Assembly: GCF_012290005.1 (NCBI RefSeq) | Contig: NZ_JAAXMS010000002.1 | Span: forward strand, 1 to 64,000 | Length of the DNA: 64,000 nucleotides | Origin: Crateriforma spongiae | GTDB taxonomy: Bacteria; Planctomycetota; Planctomycetia; Pirellulales; Pirellulaceae | Direction: 5' to 3' | In this document: piece after piece, positions 8,020 to 16,380 of the stretch | How the letters are laid out: each line of letters opens with the position of its first letter | Position numbering within the stretch: position 1 is the stretch's first letter | The notes under the pieces: model-generated | Seen by the model: the letters and a program-made list of their open reading frames with translations, nothing else | The model's database searches: none | Told to the model about the DNA's origin: nothing | Position numbers and translations under genes: made by a program

Positions 8020-10428
8020 TCAGCCGGTGGCATCGGATTGCGGATCCGCTTGGCCGGCGGCGACTTCGGGAATCGCATCGACGTCTTCGGGGACTTCGCC
8101 CGGAGCGGGGCCATCGGTCTCCGCCGAATCATCCGCTTCTGGCGTCGCAAAAATGTCGGTGCCGATTCGCTGCAGATAGGCGATCAACGCGACGGCTTGT
8201 GTGTCATACGTCATCAATTCGCCGCGTTTGATCGGGCCGCCCTGCGAAACGATGTCCGCGGCCACCAATTCGGCTTGTTTGCGTGCAATCTCCGGAGCGT
8301 TGGTCAGCTCTTCATCGTACTGGGCACCCAACATGTGGGCCGCCCAAACACGATCGGTGATCTTGTCGAAATCGATGGCCGTATCCAGCAAGTGCACGTA
8401 CGACGGCATCACGGACGCCTCGTTGACACTTTGTGGGTCTTCCAAATGCAACCAGTGCCAAAGATTACTTTGCTTGCCGCCTTCGCGTGCCAAGTCGGGT
8501 CCGATCCGGCGACTGCCCCATTGGAACGGGTGGTCGTAAACGAATTCGCCCGGCTTGCTGTACTCGCCATAGCGTTTGGTTTCCGCAACCATCGGGCGGA
8601 TCATTTGCGAATGACAGTTGTAACAGCCTTCGGAAACGAAGATGTCGCGTCCGGCCAACTCCAGCGGCGTGTAAGGCTGAACGGTGGCGATCGTCGGAAC
8701 GTTGCTGCGGATCAAGAACGTCGGAATGATTTCGAACAAACTGGCGATCACAACGGCCAGGGTGACCAAGATGGTGAACCGAACCGGCAATCGTTCCCAA
8801 CGGCGGTGCCAACCCATTCGGCTCCATGTGTCCAATTTCTTGGCGGCTTCCAGCATCGGAGCGTCTTTGATCGCTTCGCTGACCTCGGCCGGCTCGCGAT
8901 AGTCCGCTTGCTTGGCCAAACGCGGTGCCTGATAGACCGGCACCTCATAGGTCGACGGACGGGACAACCAAGTCATGAAGTAGTTGACGACCATTAGCAC
9001 GACGCCGGCGACGAACAAGGCCCCGCCGACCACACGCAGCCACCACATCGGGGCGATCGATGAAATGGTTTCGACAAAGTCGGGGTAAACCAGTTGGCCG
9101 GTTTCGTCCATGGCACGCCACATCAGACCTTGGGTCAGACCGGCAATGTAGATCGGCACGATGTACATCAAGATTCCGATCGTCGAAATCCAGAAGTGCA
9201 GCGTGGCCGCTTTGACACTCCACAACTTGGTTTGGAACAACCGCGGGGCCAGCCAGTACAACATACCGAAGGTCATCATGCCGTTCCAACCAAGTGCACC
9301 GGAGTGCACGTGGGCGATGGTCCAGTCGGTGTAGTGGCTGAGCGCGTTGACGCTTTTCACGCTTAGCATGGGACCTTCGAAGGTCGACATTCCGTAGAAC
9401 GTCACTCCGACGACGAAGAACTTCAGCACCGGGTCAACGGCGACCTTCTGCCAAGCACCACGCAGGGTCAGCAGGCCGTTGATCATTCCGCCCCAAGACG
9501 GCATCCACAGCATGACGCTGAACAACATCCCCAGGGACGATGCCCATTCGGGCAGTGCGGTGTAGTGCAAGTGGTGCGGGCCTGCCCAAATGTAGATGAA
9601 CACCAACGACCAAAAGTGAAGGATGGACAGCTTGTAGCTGAACACCGGACGATTGGCCGCCTTGGGCAAGAAGTAATACATCAGGCCCAAAAACGGAGTG
9701 GTCAAGAAGAACGCCACCGCGTTGTGCCCGTACCACCACTGCATGAATGCGTCTTGGACGCCCGCGTAAACGCTATAGCTTTTGAAAGCCGCGATCGGCA
9801 CGACCAAGTTGTTGAAGACGTGCAAAACGGTCACGGTGACGATGGTTGCGATATAAAACCACAACGCCACGTACAAGTGCCGTTCGCGACGTTTGATCAA
9901 CGTCATGAAAAAGTTGACACCGAAAAAGCCCAGCCACACCACGGCAATCGCCAAGTCGATCGGCCATTCCAATTCGGCGTACTCGCGACTTTGCGTGATG
10001 CCCAGTGGCAACGTTACCGCCGCCGCGACGATGATCAGTTGCCAACCCCAAAAATGCAGACGACTGAGCACGTCGCTCCACATGCGTGCCTTGCACAGTC
10101 GCTGGGTGCTGTAGTAGATCGCCGCGAAAATCCCGTTGCCCGCAAAGGCAAAGATGGCCGCGTTGGTGTGCAGCGGTCGCAGACGACCAAAGGTCAGCCA
10201 TTCCAGGCCGACAAAGGCCTTGGGCAAAACCAGCAACAAGGCAACGACCAAACCGGCGATCGTCGCGATCAATCCCCAAACGATGGTCGCGACGGCAAAC
10301 TTGCGGGAAATATCGTCATCGTACGAAAACGATTCGATGTGCTCCGACGCACGCCCGGCGGATGTCTGGCCAGATTCAAACGGACCGGATGGGTCGCTCG
10401 GGTCTAGACTGGTCTCTGCGGTGGCCAC
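8020..10428 (-). CDS. ccoNO: Fused cbb3 oxidase catalytic subunit CcoN-CcoO
   Basis: A protein of about 802 residues joining two oxidase subunits. Residues about 40-510 are CcoN: a 12-helix haem-copper oxidase core with LRPLHTNAAIF, WWYGHNAVAF, GPHHLHYTALPEW and HVHSGALGWNG, which hold the haem and CuB histidines. After a linker, residues about 545-800 are CcoO: one membrane helix (FTILVTLAVVIASLFEIIP), then a mono-haem cytochrome c domain with CYNCH at residues 602-606 and MPSYVHL as the likely Met ligand region. The start is GTG at 10428 with GAGGA seven bases upstream. A longer frame from 10530 begins with uncharacteristic residues. The tail is acidic. It catalyses terminal O2 reduction in the inner membrane. 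CcoN and CcoO are separate proteins in proteobacteria. Confidence 0.92.
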   Translation of the reverse strand: MATAETSLDPSDPSGPFESGQTSAGRASEHIESFSYDDDISRKFAVATIVWGLIATIAGLVVALLLVLPKAFVGLEWLTFGRLRPLHTNAAIFAFAGNGIFAAIYYSTQRLCKARMWSDVLSRLHFWGWQLIIVAAAVTLPLGITQSREYAELEWPIDLAIAVVWLGFFGVNFFMTLIKRRERHLYVALWFYIATIVTVTVLHVFNNLVVPIAAFKSYSVYAGVQDAFMQWWYGHNAVAFFLTTPFLGLMYYFLPKAANRPVFSYKLSILHFWSLVFIYIWAGPHHLHYTALPEWASSLGMLFSVMLWMPSWGGMINGLLTLRGAWQKVAVDPVLKFFVVGVTFYGMSTFEGPMLSVKSVNALSHYTDWTIAHVHSGALGWNGMMTFGMLYWLAPRLFQTKLWSVKAATLHFWISTIGILMYIVPIYIAGLTQGLMWRAMDETGQLVYPDFVETISSIAPMWWLRVVGGALFVAGVVLMVVNYFMTWLSRPSTYEVPVYQAPRLAKQADYREPAEVSEAIKDAPMLEAAKKLDTWSRMGWHRRWERLPVRFTILVTLAVVIASLFEIIPTFLIRSNVPTIATVQPYTPLELAGRDIFVSEGCYNCHSQMIRPMVAETKRYGEYSKPGEFVYDHPFQWGSRRIGPDLAREGGKQSNLWHWLHLEDPQSVNEASVMPSYVHLLDTAIDFDKITDRVWAAHMLGAQYDEELTNAPEIARKQAELVAADIVSQGGPIKRGELMTYDTQAVALIAYLQRIGTDIFATPEADDSAETDGPAPGEVPEDVDAIPEVAAGQADPQSDATG

Positions 10429-10780
10429 CAAGTGATCCTCGACGAAGGGGACAATAGCAAGACAAAGGTTGATATCCAGTGTGGGAAAGCGTCCTTGAGA
10501 CGACTTGCCCGACGCGCCAAATTGACGCACGCAGTGGGCAATCAGGAAAGAATCCCAACGTCCGTTGCGATGATGGCGATAGTGTAACGATGTGACGTGA
10601 CGACTTCACCACAGTCTGTACTGTTATCTGCGATAGACGCAGCGGATTCACCCTCAAAACGAAAGTCAAATTGTCGCACCCCGCGGCATTTCGGCGCCTT
10701 TCGATGCGACAAATCGAACGTCCTGACTTTACCATCGTGTTGTCAGCCGATTCCTGACAAACCAGACCGACCGAGACAAC
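10429..10780. other. Divergent promoter region, ccoNO / K+ channel
   Basis: A 352-base gap between the divergent ccoNO and channel genes. It must hold both promoters. I see no clear FNR/ANR half-sites (TTGAT-N4-ATCAA) and no hairpin. The ccoNO ribosome binding site lies at its left edge. Confidence 0.4.
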
Positions 10781-11812
10781 ATGGCGCGCCCGGCCGCAAT
10801 CTTTCAATCTTCGGTAACGCCACTGGACCGTATTCGCAGCGGCGGCAAAATCCTTGCCGGCGTGGTCTTCATCGGCGTGCTGGGCTATCGGTACCTGGGA
10901 GGATACGGATGGTCCGATGCCGTTTGGATGGTCGTGATCACAATCAGCACGGTCGGCTATGGCGAGCACAGTCAATCCGACGCGTTGGTGAAATGGTTCA
11001 CCGTCTTGGTGATTGTGTTCGGAATGACCGCATCGGTTTACACGTTCGGCGGTCTGTTTTCGATGATACTGGAGGGCGAACTTGATCGCGTGATAGGACG
11101 CCAGCGAATGAATCGTGAAATCGCCAAACTGAACGGACATGTCATCGTTTGCGGCTACGGTCGGATGGGCCAACATCTGGTCGACGGTCTACGCCATGCT
11201 TCGCGATCGATGGTCATCATTGACATCGACGAAGAAGCCATTGCCGCCGCCAGCGAAGCGGGTCTTTTGACCCTGCACGGCGACGCGACCAACGACGACC
11301 TGTTGACGATGGCGGGGATCGCCAAGGCGGAAACACTGGTGATCACATTGCCCGATGACGCGGACAATGTTTTCATCACATTGACCGGCCGCGGTTTGAA
11401 TTCCAAATTCACCATCATCGCCCGCGCCGAGCAGGTCACCACCGAAAAGAAACTTCGCCAGGCGGGTGCCGATCGCGTGGTCATGCCGACGATCGTCGGC
11501 GCCAAACAGATGACGCGTCTGGTCGCCCGGCCGTCGACAGCCGATTTGATCGACGTGGTCACCGAGTCCAGTTTCAAAGACATCGATTTGGACGAAGTCC
11601 TGATACCAACGGGCAGCCCCATGTGTGGAAGGACCATTCGATCGATCGTTACGCTTCAGTCCCGCAACCTGTTGATCGTCGGAATCCAACGTGACGGTGC
11701 GGCCCTAAAGTTCAATCCCAACGGCGACGACCAGATCCACAGCGGTGAAACGCTTTTGATCCTGGGACACCCCGATAACATCCTGGCGTTTCGCCGGGAC
11801 ATCGCCGATTGA
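10781..11812 (+). CDS. Potassium channel with TrkA-type RCK domain
   Basis: A 343-residue two-helix K+ channel. Membrane helix 1 is about residues 24-42. A pore loop follows with the selectivity filter in TISTVGYGE, then helix 2 (about 70-92). The RCK/TrkA-N domain starts at HVIVCGYGRMGQHLVDGL (the GxGxxG nucleotide site), with the acidic IDID end of strand 2 and HGDATNDDLL. A TrkA-C-type domain closes the protein, ending in LLILGHPDNILAFRRDIAD. The order matches MthK/Kch-type ligand-gated channels of about 330-350 residues. The next gene follows at once on the same strand, so the two may be co-transcribed. Confidence 0.88.
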   Translation: MARPAAIFQSSVTPLDRIRSGGKILAGVVFIGVLGYRYLGGYGWSDAVWMVVITISTVGYGEHSQSDALVKWFTVLVIVFGMTASVYTFGGLFSMILEGELDRVIGRQRMNREIAKLNGHVIVCGYGRMGQHLVDGLRHASRSMVIIDIDEEAIAAASEAGLLTLHGDATNDDLLTMAGIAKAETLVITLPDDADNVFITLTGRGLNSKFTIIARAEQVTTEKKLRQAGADRVVMPTIVGAKQMTRLVARPSTADLIDVVTESSFKDIDLDEVLIPTGSPMCGRTIRSIVTLQSRNLLIVGIQRDGAALKFNPNGDDQIHSGETLLILGHPDNILAFRRDIAD

Positions 11813-11976
11813 CGCGACGCGGGATCGGTCGCGAAGACGCATCGCCGGCGGGCGAACAGGGCAGGGGACCGGCGCGATCGAATCTGGTATCCTTCGCGCA
11901 GCCTGGTTGTTCCGCCATCGCCATCCCCACGGCAGCGGACGGATCGAATTCGCGTGCCTCCTGTGCAAAAGCCGAT

Positions 11977-13092
11977 ATGGGACTGCTGATCTTTTACCTG
12001 TTCTTTGCGATCGGGTGCTCTTTCTATTGTTCGGTGGCCGAAGCCGTACTGCTGTCGATCACCCCGTCGTTCATTGCGACGCTGGGCCAGCAGAAACCAA
12101 AGGCCGCCAAACGCCTGGAAGATCTTAAAGACAATATTGATCGCCCGCTGGCGGCCATCCTCAGCCTGAACACCATTGCCCACACCATCGGTGCGGCCGG
12201 CGTGGGTGCCGAAGTGGTCCGGCTTTACGGGGACCAGTACCTGGCAGCCGCCAGCGCAGTGATGACGCTGTTGATCCTGGTGTTAAGCGAAATCATTCCC
12301 AAGACGATCGGGGCCCTGTACTGGCGGACGCTCGGGCCGATCGTGGCCACCAGCGTCCGCTGGCTGATTTGGATCCTGTATCCGCTGGTTTGGATGAGCG
12401 AGCGTTTGACACGGCTGCTTTCCGGCGGCAAGTCCCACCACACGCTGACTCGCGAAGAACTGTCAGCGATGGCCAAAATCGGTGCAAAACAAGGCGTTCT
12501 GGAAGCCAACGAACACCGCATTTTTGATTCGATGATTCGGTTTCCCCGCGTGACGGCACAAGAGGTCATGACGCCCCGCGCCGTGGTCCTAGCGGTCAGC
12601 GAATCGTCGACCGTGGCCGAAGCACTGGCCCTGGAATCGATCCTGTCGGTCTCTCGAATTCCCGTCTACGAAGGCACATTGGACCACGTGTCCGGATTCG
12701 TTTTGAAAGACGACCTGCTGTTGGCCCAGGCACGCGGCCAAGACACCGACCCAATCACCACTTATCGCCGTCCGCTGCTGACGGTTCGTGATGAAGTCCG
12801 GTTGCCACGCCTGCTGGACCAGTTGCTGCAGGGACGCCATCACATCGCCATCGTGGTCGATCAGTACGGCAGTGTCGTCGGCCTGGTCACGCTGGAAGAC
12901 ATCGTCGAAACTTTGCTGGACCTGGAAATCATCGACGAGCATGACCGCGAGGTGGACATGCAAAAACTGGCACGCCGTCGCTGGGAAAAACGCTTGAGCC
13001 AGAAAGAAAGCCAGGGCACGGCCGTGGTCCAGCCCAACATCGCAGAAACCGATGAAGACGCCGCCGGCCACGAAAACACGCCGGACGCATAG
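11977..13092 (+). CDS. CNNM/CorC-family membrane protein with CBS pair
   Basis: A 371-residue protein starting MGLLIFYLFFAIGCSFYCSV. Residues about 1-170 form the DUF21 (CNNM) membrane region, with SVAEAVLLS and the NTIAHTIGAAGVGA helix. HTLTREELSAMAKIG then leads into a CBS pair (MTPRAVVLAVSESSTVAEAL ... HIAIVVDQYGSVVGLVTLED). There is no clear CorC_HlyC domain at the C-terminus; the protein ends in a charged tail. Family members take part in Mg2+/Co2+ efflux or homeostasis. The frame is open from a TTG overlapping the channel gene stop at 11809, but the 56 extra residues are hydrophilic and featureless. I therefore use the ATG just before the first membrane helix. Confidence 0.82.
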   Translation: MGLLIFYLFFAIGCSFYCSVAEAVLLSITPSFIATLGQQKPKAAKRLEDLKDNIDRPLAAILSLNTIAHTIGAAGVGAEVVRLYGDQYLAAASAVMTLLILVLSEIIPKTIGALYWRTLGPIVATSVRWLIWILYPLVWMSERLTRLLSGGKSHHTLTREELSAMAKIGAKQGVLEANEHRIFDSMIRFPRVTAQEVMTPRAVVLAVSESSTVAEALALESILSVSRIPVYEGTLDHVSGFVLKDDLLLAQARGQDTDPITTYRRPLLTVRDEVRLPRLLDQLLQGRHHIAIVVDQYGSVVGLVTLEDIVETLLDLEIIDEHDREVDMQKLARRRWEKRLSQKESQGTAVVQPNIAETDEDAAGHENTPDA

Positions 13093-13124
13093 CTCTCCCC
13101 AACGGCACCGATCAGGGCCAGCGC

Positions 13125-13472
13125 TCAGATCGCTTCCGGACCGCGTTCGCCGGTTCGGATCCGGACACAATCGTCCATCGGCAAGACAAAGATTTTGCCG
13201 TCACCGATTTCACCGGTTTCGCTGGATCGCCCCCCGGCCAAAATTGCATCGACCGTCGGCTGAACAAAGTCTTCGTTGACGGCGATTTGCAGCTGGACTT
13301 TCCGCACCAGACTGACACCACCGGTCGACGGGCGGATCGCTGAGGTTTGACCTTTCTGGCGACCGAACCCCTGACAATCGACCACCGTCAATCGGTGCAC
13401 TTCCACGTTGGTCAACGCTTCTTTGACGGCATCCAGTTTGGTCGGCTGGATGATGGCAATGATCAGTTTCAC
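13125..13472 (-). CDS. glnK: P-II family signal protein with altered T-loop
   Basis: A 115-residue P-II trimer subunit starting MKLIIAIIQPTKLDAVKEAL. The B-loop region AILAGGRSSETGEIGDGKIF and the C-loop IRTGERG are as expected for ATP/ADP binding. The T-loop differs: after GFGRQKGQT it reads SAIRPSTGGVSLVRK, where GlnB/GlnK usually have an E(I/L)YRGAEY-type loop. So the Tyr used for uridylylation (Tyr51) is absent. It lies downstream of an ammonium transporter gene on the same strand, the classic partner blocked by GlnK. Regulation is then likely through nucleotide and 2-oxoglutarate binding alone, which is inference. It converges with the CBS protein gene with a 32-base gap. Confidence 0.9.
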   Translation of the reverse strand: MKLIIAIIQPTKLDAVKEALTNVEVHRLTVVDCQGFGRQKGQTSAIRPSTGGVSLVRKVQLQIAVNEDFVQPTVDAILAGGRSSETGEIGDGKIFVLPMDDCVRIRTGERGPEAI

Positions 13473-13844
13473 GTTCGATCAGGTCGTCGGAGAACAGGTC
13501 GTCGGAATGCACACCGGGCCGTTCGGATGCTGCCAATCAATGCCGAGACGGCTCGGACAATCGACCTCGGCTGGGCACAGGCCAGTCAATGGGCACGGGT
13601 GAAACAGTGGAAACCAGCGGGCATGGATCGGCAAGGGGACCGGGGGACCAAGCCATTCTTCCGGACCTTGCGATTCAAACTTACAAGCGTTGCTTTGATT
13701 CGCCGCAGTGCATGGGCCGTGAACACGCACGTCGGTCCCAACCGCGACGGATTCTCGGCAATGCCACCGGAAAGTTTTGGCCCGCCGACGCGATCGGTCC
13801 AGCCAACAGCAACAGTCGCCCCGGAAACGCGGATCATCCGTGCA

Positions 13845-13873
13845 TAAAAAAAGCCCGGCCTAGCGAGCCGAGC
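13845..13873 (-). terminator. Second hairpin terminator downstream of amt
   Basis: Arms GCCCGGC (13853-13859) and GCCGAGC (13867-13873) pair with one mismatch. On the minus strand they are followed by a run of eight T (13845-13852 as A on plus). It lies directly beyond the stronger hairpin at 13883-13930, giving a tandem terminator. Confidence 0.55.
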
Positions 13874-13882
13874 ATGAAAAAA

Positions 13883-13930
13883 CCCCGACCCGCATCGGAT
13901 GAGGCGGACATCCGATGCGGGAAACCGGGG
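13883..13930 (-). terminator. Strong hairpin terminator downstream of amt
   Basis: A perfect 13-base inverted repeat, CCCGCATCGGATG (13889-13901) and its complement (13909-13921), is extended by CCCC/GGGG at the base. Read on the minus strand it is followed by TTTTTT (13877-13882 as A on plus). It should end transcripts coming from amt before the P-II gene. Confidence 0.75.
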
Positions 13931-14148
13931 CCCTTCTGGCCCAGGCAAGAGCCGAGAAGTTCAAGCGAAACGTGTGGCCAAGGCCGTCACGTCTCGATGT
14001 TCAGCAAAACGGTTCGGTCGGAACCCGAACACTTATCAATTCCGTTGCACTTCGCGTGCGATAGAGCCCAACCGGGTGCCCCGCCGCCGTCGAATTCGAA
14101 TCGACCGGCGACGGGACGCGGTGGGTAGCTCCCATTATTCGCCTAGCC

Positions 14149-15660
14149 CTAGGCGATCGCCCCGCCGGCGACCGCATCGGACGGATAAGCGTGCATGCCG
14201 TGCTCGGAGATATCCAAGCCAGCTTGTTCTTCCTCAGGGCTGACTCGCAGCATCCCGATGGCTTTCAAAACACCGAAGACAACCGACATGGTGACGAAGG
14301 CCCAAACACAGATCACGACGGTCGCGATGACTTGAACCGTGATGAATCCGCCGCGGGTCATGTCGTCGGCCGGGATGTCGCCGAAGATGCCGGTGGCGAT
14401 TCCGCCCCAGACACCGCACAGACCGTGAACCGGCCATGCACCGACGGGATCGTCGATCTTCAGCTTGTCCAGCAGGACGATACCCAAGACGACCAGGGCA
14501 CCACCGATGCCGCCGATCACCAGAGCTTCGAACTGGCCGACGCGGTCACAGTTGGCCGTGATCGCCACCAAACCACCCAAAACGCCGTTCAACGCCATCG
14601 TCAGGTCGGGCTTGCCGAACAATCCCCAGCCCAAGATCATCGCCAACACTGCACCGGCCGAAGCCGCGATCGTGGTGGTCAGAGCGATGTAAGTGGTCGC
14701 TTCGGCGTTCATTGCACCGCTGTAGGTCAACTGGCTGCCGGGGTTGAATCCGTACCATCCGATCCACAGGATGAAGACGCCCAAAGCGGCGAACGCGATG
14801 TTGTGTCCGGGGATCGGAATACTCTTTCCGTCGGCACTGTAGCGGCCCAAACGCGGCCCCAAGAAAATTGCACCTGCCAGGCCGGCGAAGCCGCCGACCG
14901 CGTGCACCACGACGCTTCCGGCAAAGTCTTGGAAGCCCATGGCATCCAGGAAACCACCGCCCCACTTCCAGGCACCACTGATCGGATAGATCAAGCCCGT
15001 CAGAATCGCACTGTAAACCAAGTAGGCACCGAACTTCATCCGCCCGGCAACCGAACCCGAAACGATCGTTGCGGCCGTCGCGGCGAAAGCAACCTGGAAC
15101 AGGAAGTCAGCCGAGTTACTAGCGTAGGCACCATCGCTGTAGGTCGGTGCGGCGGCCCAAACTTCGGCACCGTCGACTTCTTCGACCTGGGCGTCACGGC
15201 TGATGAACGCCGACGGCGATCCCAGATAACCGTCCGCGATCCAGCTGCCCGGGTACATCAAGGAGTACCCAATGAACAGGTAAAGAAGAACGCCGACCGA
15301 GAGGTCCATAACGTTCTTGGCCAAAATGTTGACCGTGTTCTTGGCACTGTTCATCCCGACTTCGACCATGGCGAAGCCGGCCTGCATGAACAACACCAAC
15401 ACGGCACACACGAACATGATCAACGTATTGATCGTGTAATCGTTCGCATCGTCGTAGCTGAGGGCCGACACCTCATCACCGGCGTTCCAACCCGCCGGCG
15501 CTGAATCGGCGTCGCCGCCTGCGTCAGCTGCGTCGGCCTCCATGACCGAAGCGGCATCCTCCTGAGCCGAAGCAACTGTCGCAAGCGGCGCACCGACCCC
15601 CAACATCCCCACGAGGAGAGCGATCACGAGCCAATTGGCTCCAAACATGTTTCTCATCAA
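14149..15660 (-). CDS. amt: Ammonium transporter
   Basis: A 503-residue Amt protein. A signal-like N-terminus (MMRNMFGANWLVIALLVGML) is followed by an acidic Ala/Asp-rich linker to about residue 70. The Amt core begins at YTINTLIMFVCAVLVLFMQA. FAMVEVGM, GWYGFNPGS and HGLCGVWGGIATGIFG carry the conserved pore and twin-His region, and about 11 helices are visible. It moves NH4+/NH3 across the inner membrane and pairs with the downstream P-II gene. The C-terminal cytoplasmic part (SPEEEQAGLDISEHGMHAYP) is the segment that P-II proteins contact. The N-terminal extension makes it longer than E. coli AmtB (428), as in many Amt proteins that keep a leader. Confidence 0.93.
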   Translation of the reverse strand: MMRNMFGANWLVIALLVGMLGVGAPLATVASAQEDAASVMEADAADAGGDADSAPAGWNAGDEVSALSYDDANDYTINTLIMFVCAVLVLFMQAGFAMVEVGMNSAKNTVNILAKNVMDLSVGVLLYLFIGYSLMYPGSWIADGYLGSPSAFISRDAQVEEVDGAEVWAAAPTYSDGAYASNSADFLFQVAFAATAATIVSGSVAGRMKFGAYLVYSAILTGLIYPISGAWKWGGGFLDAMGFQDFAGSVVVHAVGGFAGLAGAIFLGPRLGRYSADGKSIPIPGHNIAFAALGVFILWIGWYGFNPGSQLTYSGAMNAEATTYIALTTTIAASAGAVLAMILGWGLFGKPDLTMALNGVLGGLVAITANCDRVGQFEALVIGGIGGALVVLGIVLLDKLKIDDPVGAWPVHGLCGVWGGIATGIFGDIPADDMTRGGFITVQVIATVVICVWAFVTMSVVFGVLKAIGMLRVSPEEEQAGLDISEHGMHAYPSDAVAGGAIA

Positions 15661-16267
15661 ATCTCGCCTTCAACACATGATGTGAATTGGTTGAAGCGAG
15701 CGGCACGAGTGAAGCCTTACGCTCGCTTCGAAAACAAAACGGATGAGCGAATCTCCGTCGATCCACACCGTCGGCCCCTGCCCGGGCCATCCATCGAATC
15801 GCTCGAAAGCCGACGACGGAAGTATCTTCTGATCAACGCTCGACGGTTCTGCTTGGCACGTTGCGAGCCACTGGGGTGTGCCAAATCAAAAAACGAATCA
15901 CAAGTCACTGAAGGCAAAGCACTTAGGTTTTTGAATTTTTTCTAAAGACCGTCCGAACAGCCCTCAGGAGCCTCCCCTCACTGCCCAAGCAACAGGCAGC
16001 ACCGCCCGCCCCGACGCCTAAAAAGCATGCACACCGGCACCGGCGGCCTGTGACATCTATTTGGACCCGCAAATCGCGGACTTTGCACTAATCGCTCCGA
16101 AGGGAAAAACGGACACCACAAACACAGAGCTGCTTAAGAAGTTGGCGGTCGGCCGCATCACCGGCTGGTCCTGACAAGCGGTGACGACGGACTTGATGGG
16201 CGCGTCCAGGCTGCCCCCCAACCGCCCGTCGGGCGAGACGATATGGCTCGGGGCCCCTGAACCCCAC
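15661..16267. other. Gene-free region upstream of amt
   Basis: About 600 bases between the amt start and the terminator of the first porin. The first 250 bases should hold the amt promoter. I see no reliable sigma-54 or other motif and no plausible small gene. Confidence 0.4.
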
Positions 16268-16308
16268 AAAAAAAGCCACCGTCCAGATCCGGAGATCTGG
16301 ACGGTGGC
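16268..16308 (-). terminator. Terminator of the first porin gene
   Basis: A perfect 15-base inverted repeat, GCCACCGTCCAGATC (16275-16289) with its complement at 16294-16308 and a 4-base loop. On the minus strand it is followed by seven T (16268-16274). It lies 73 bases past the porin stop. Confidence 0.9.
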
Positions 16309-16380
16309 CTGATTCATTCGATCGTTGCCGGTTCCAACCGGGCGAACAATTCTCGGGCAAGTCACCCGAGTGTCGGCAGC

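Larger units (their letters stand above)
13473..14148. other. Long spacer between amt and the P-II gene
   Basis: A 676-base stretch without a convincing gene. It holds two hairpins with T-tracts on the minus strand (listed separately), about 220-300 bases past the amt stop. The rest, 13473-13844, must carry a promoter for the P-II gene. I see no protein-like frame in it. Confidence 0.45.

Noticed and set aside
10429-10780. An FNR/ANR site before the cbb3 operon
   Set aside because: Such sites are expected for cbb3 genes, but I find only a lone TTGAT and no second half-site at the right distance.
14191-15504. A 437-residue open frame opposite amt
   Set aside because: It lies wholly antisense to a certain Amt gene. 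Its composition (His, Gln, Arg, Asp rich) is that of a GC-rich shadow frame, and it has no ribosome binding site or recognisable motif.
15851-15890. A sigma-54-like TTGGCAC element upstream of amt
   Set aside because: The TTGGCAC block is present on both strands, but no GC at the required ten-base distance is joined to a TTGC-like -12 element, so it is not a credible promoter.
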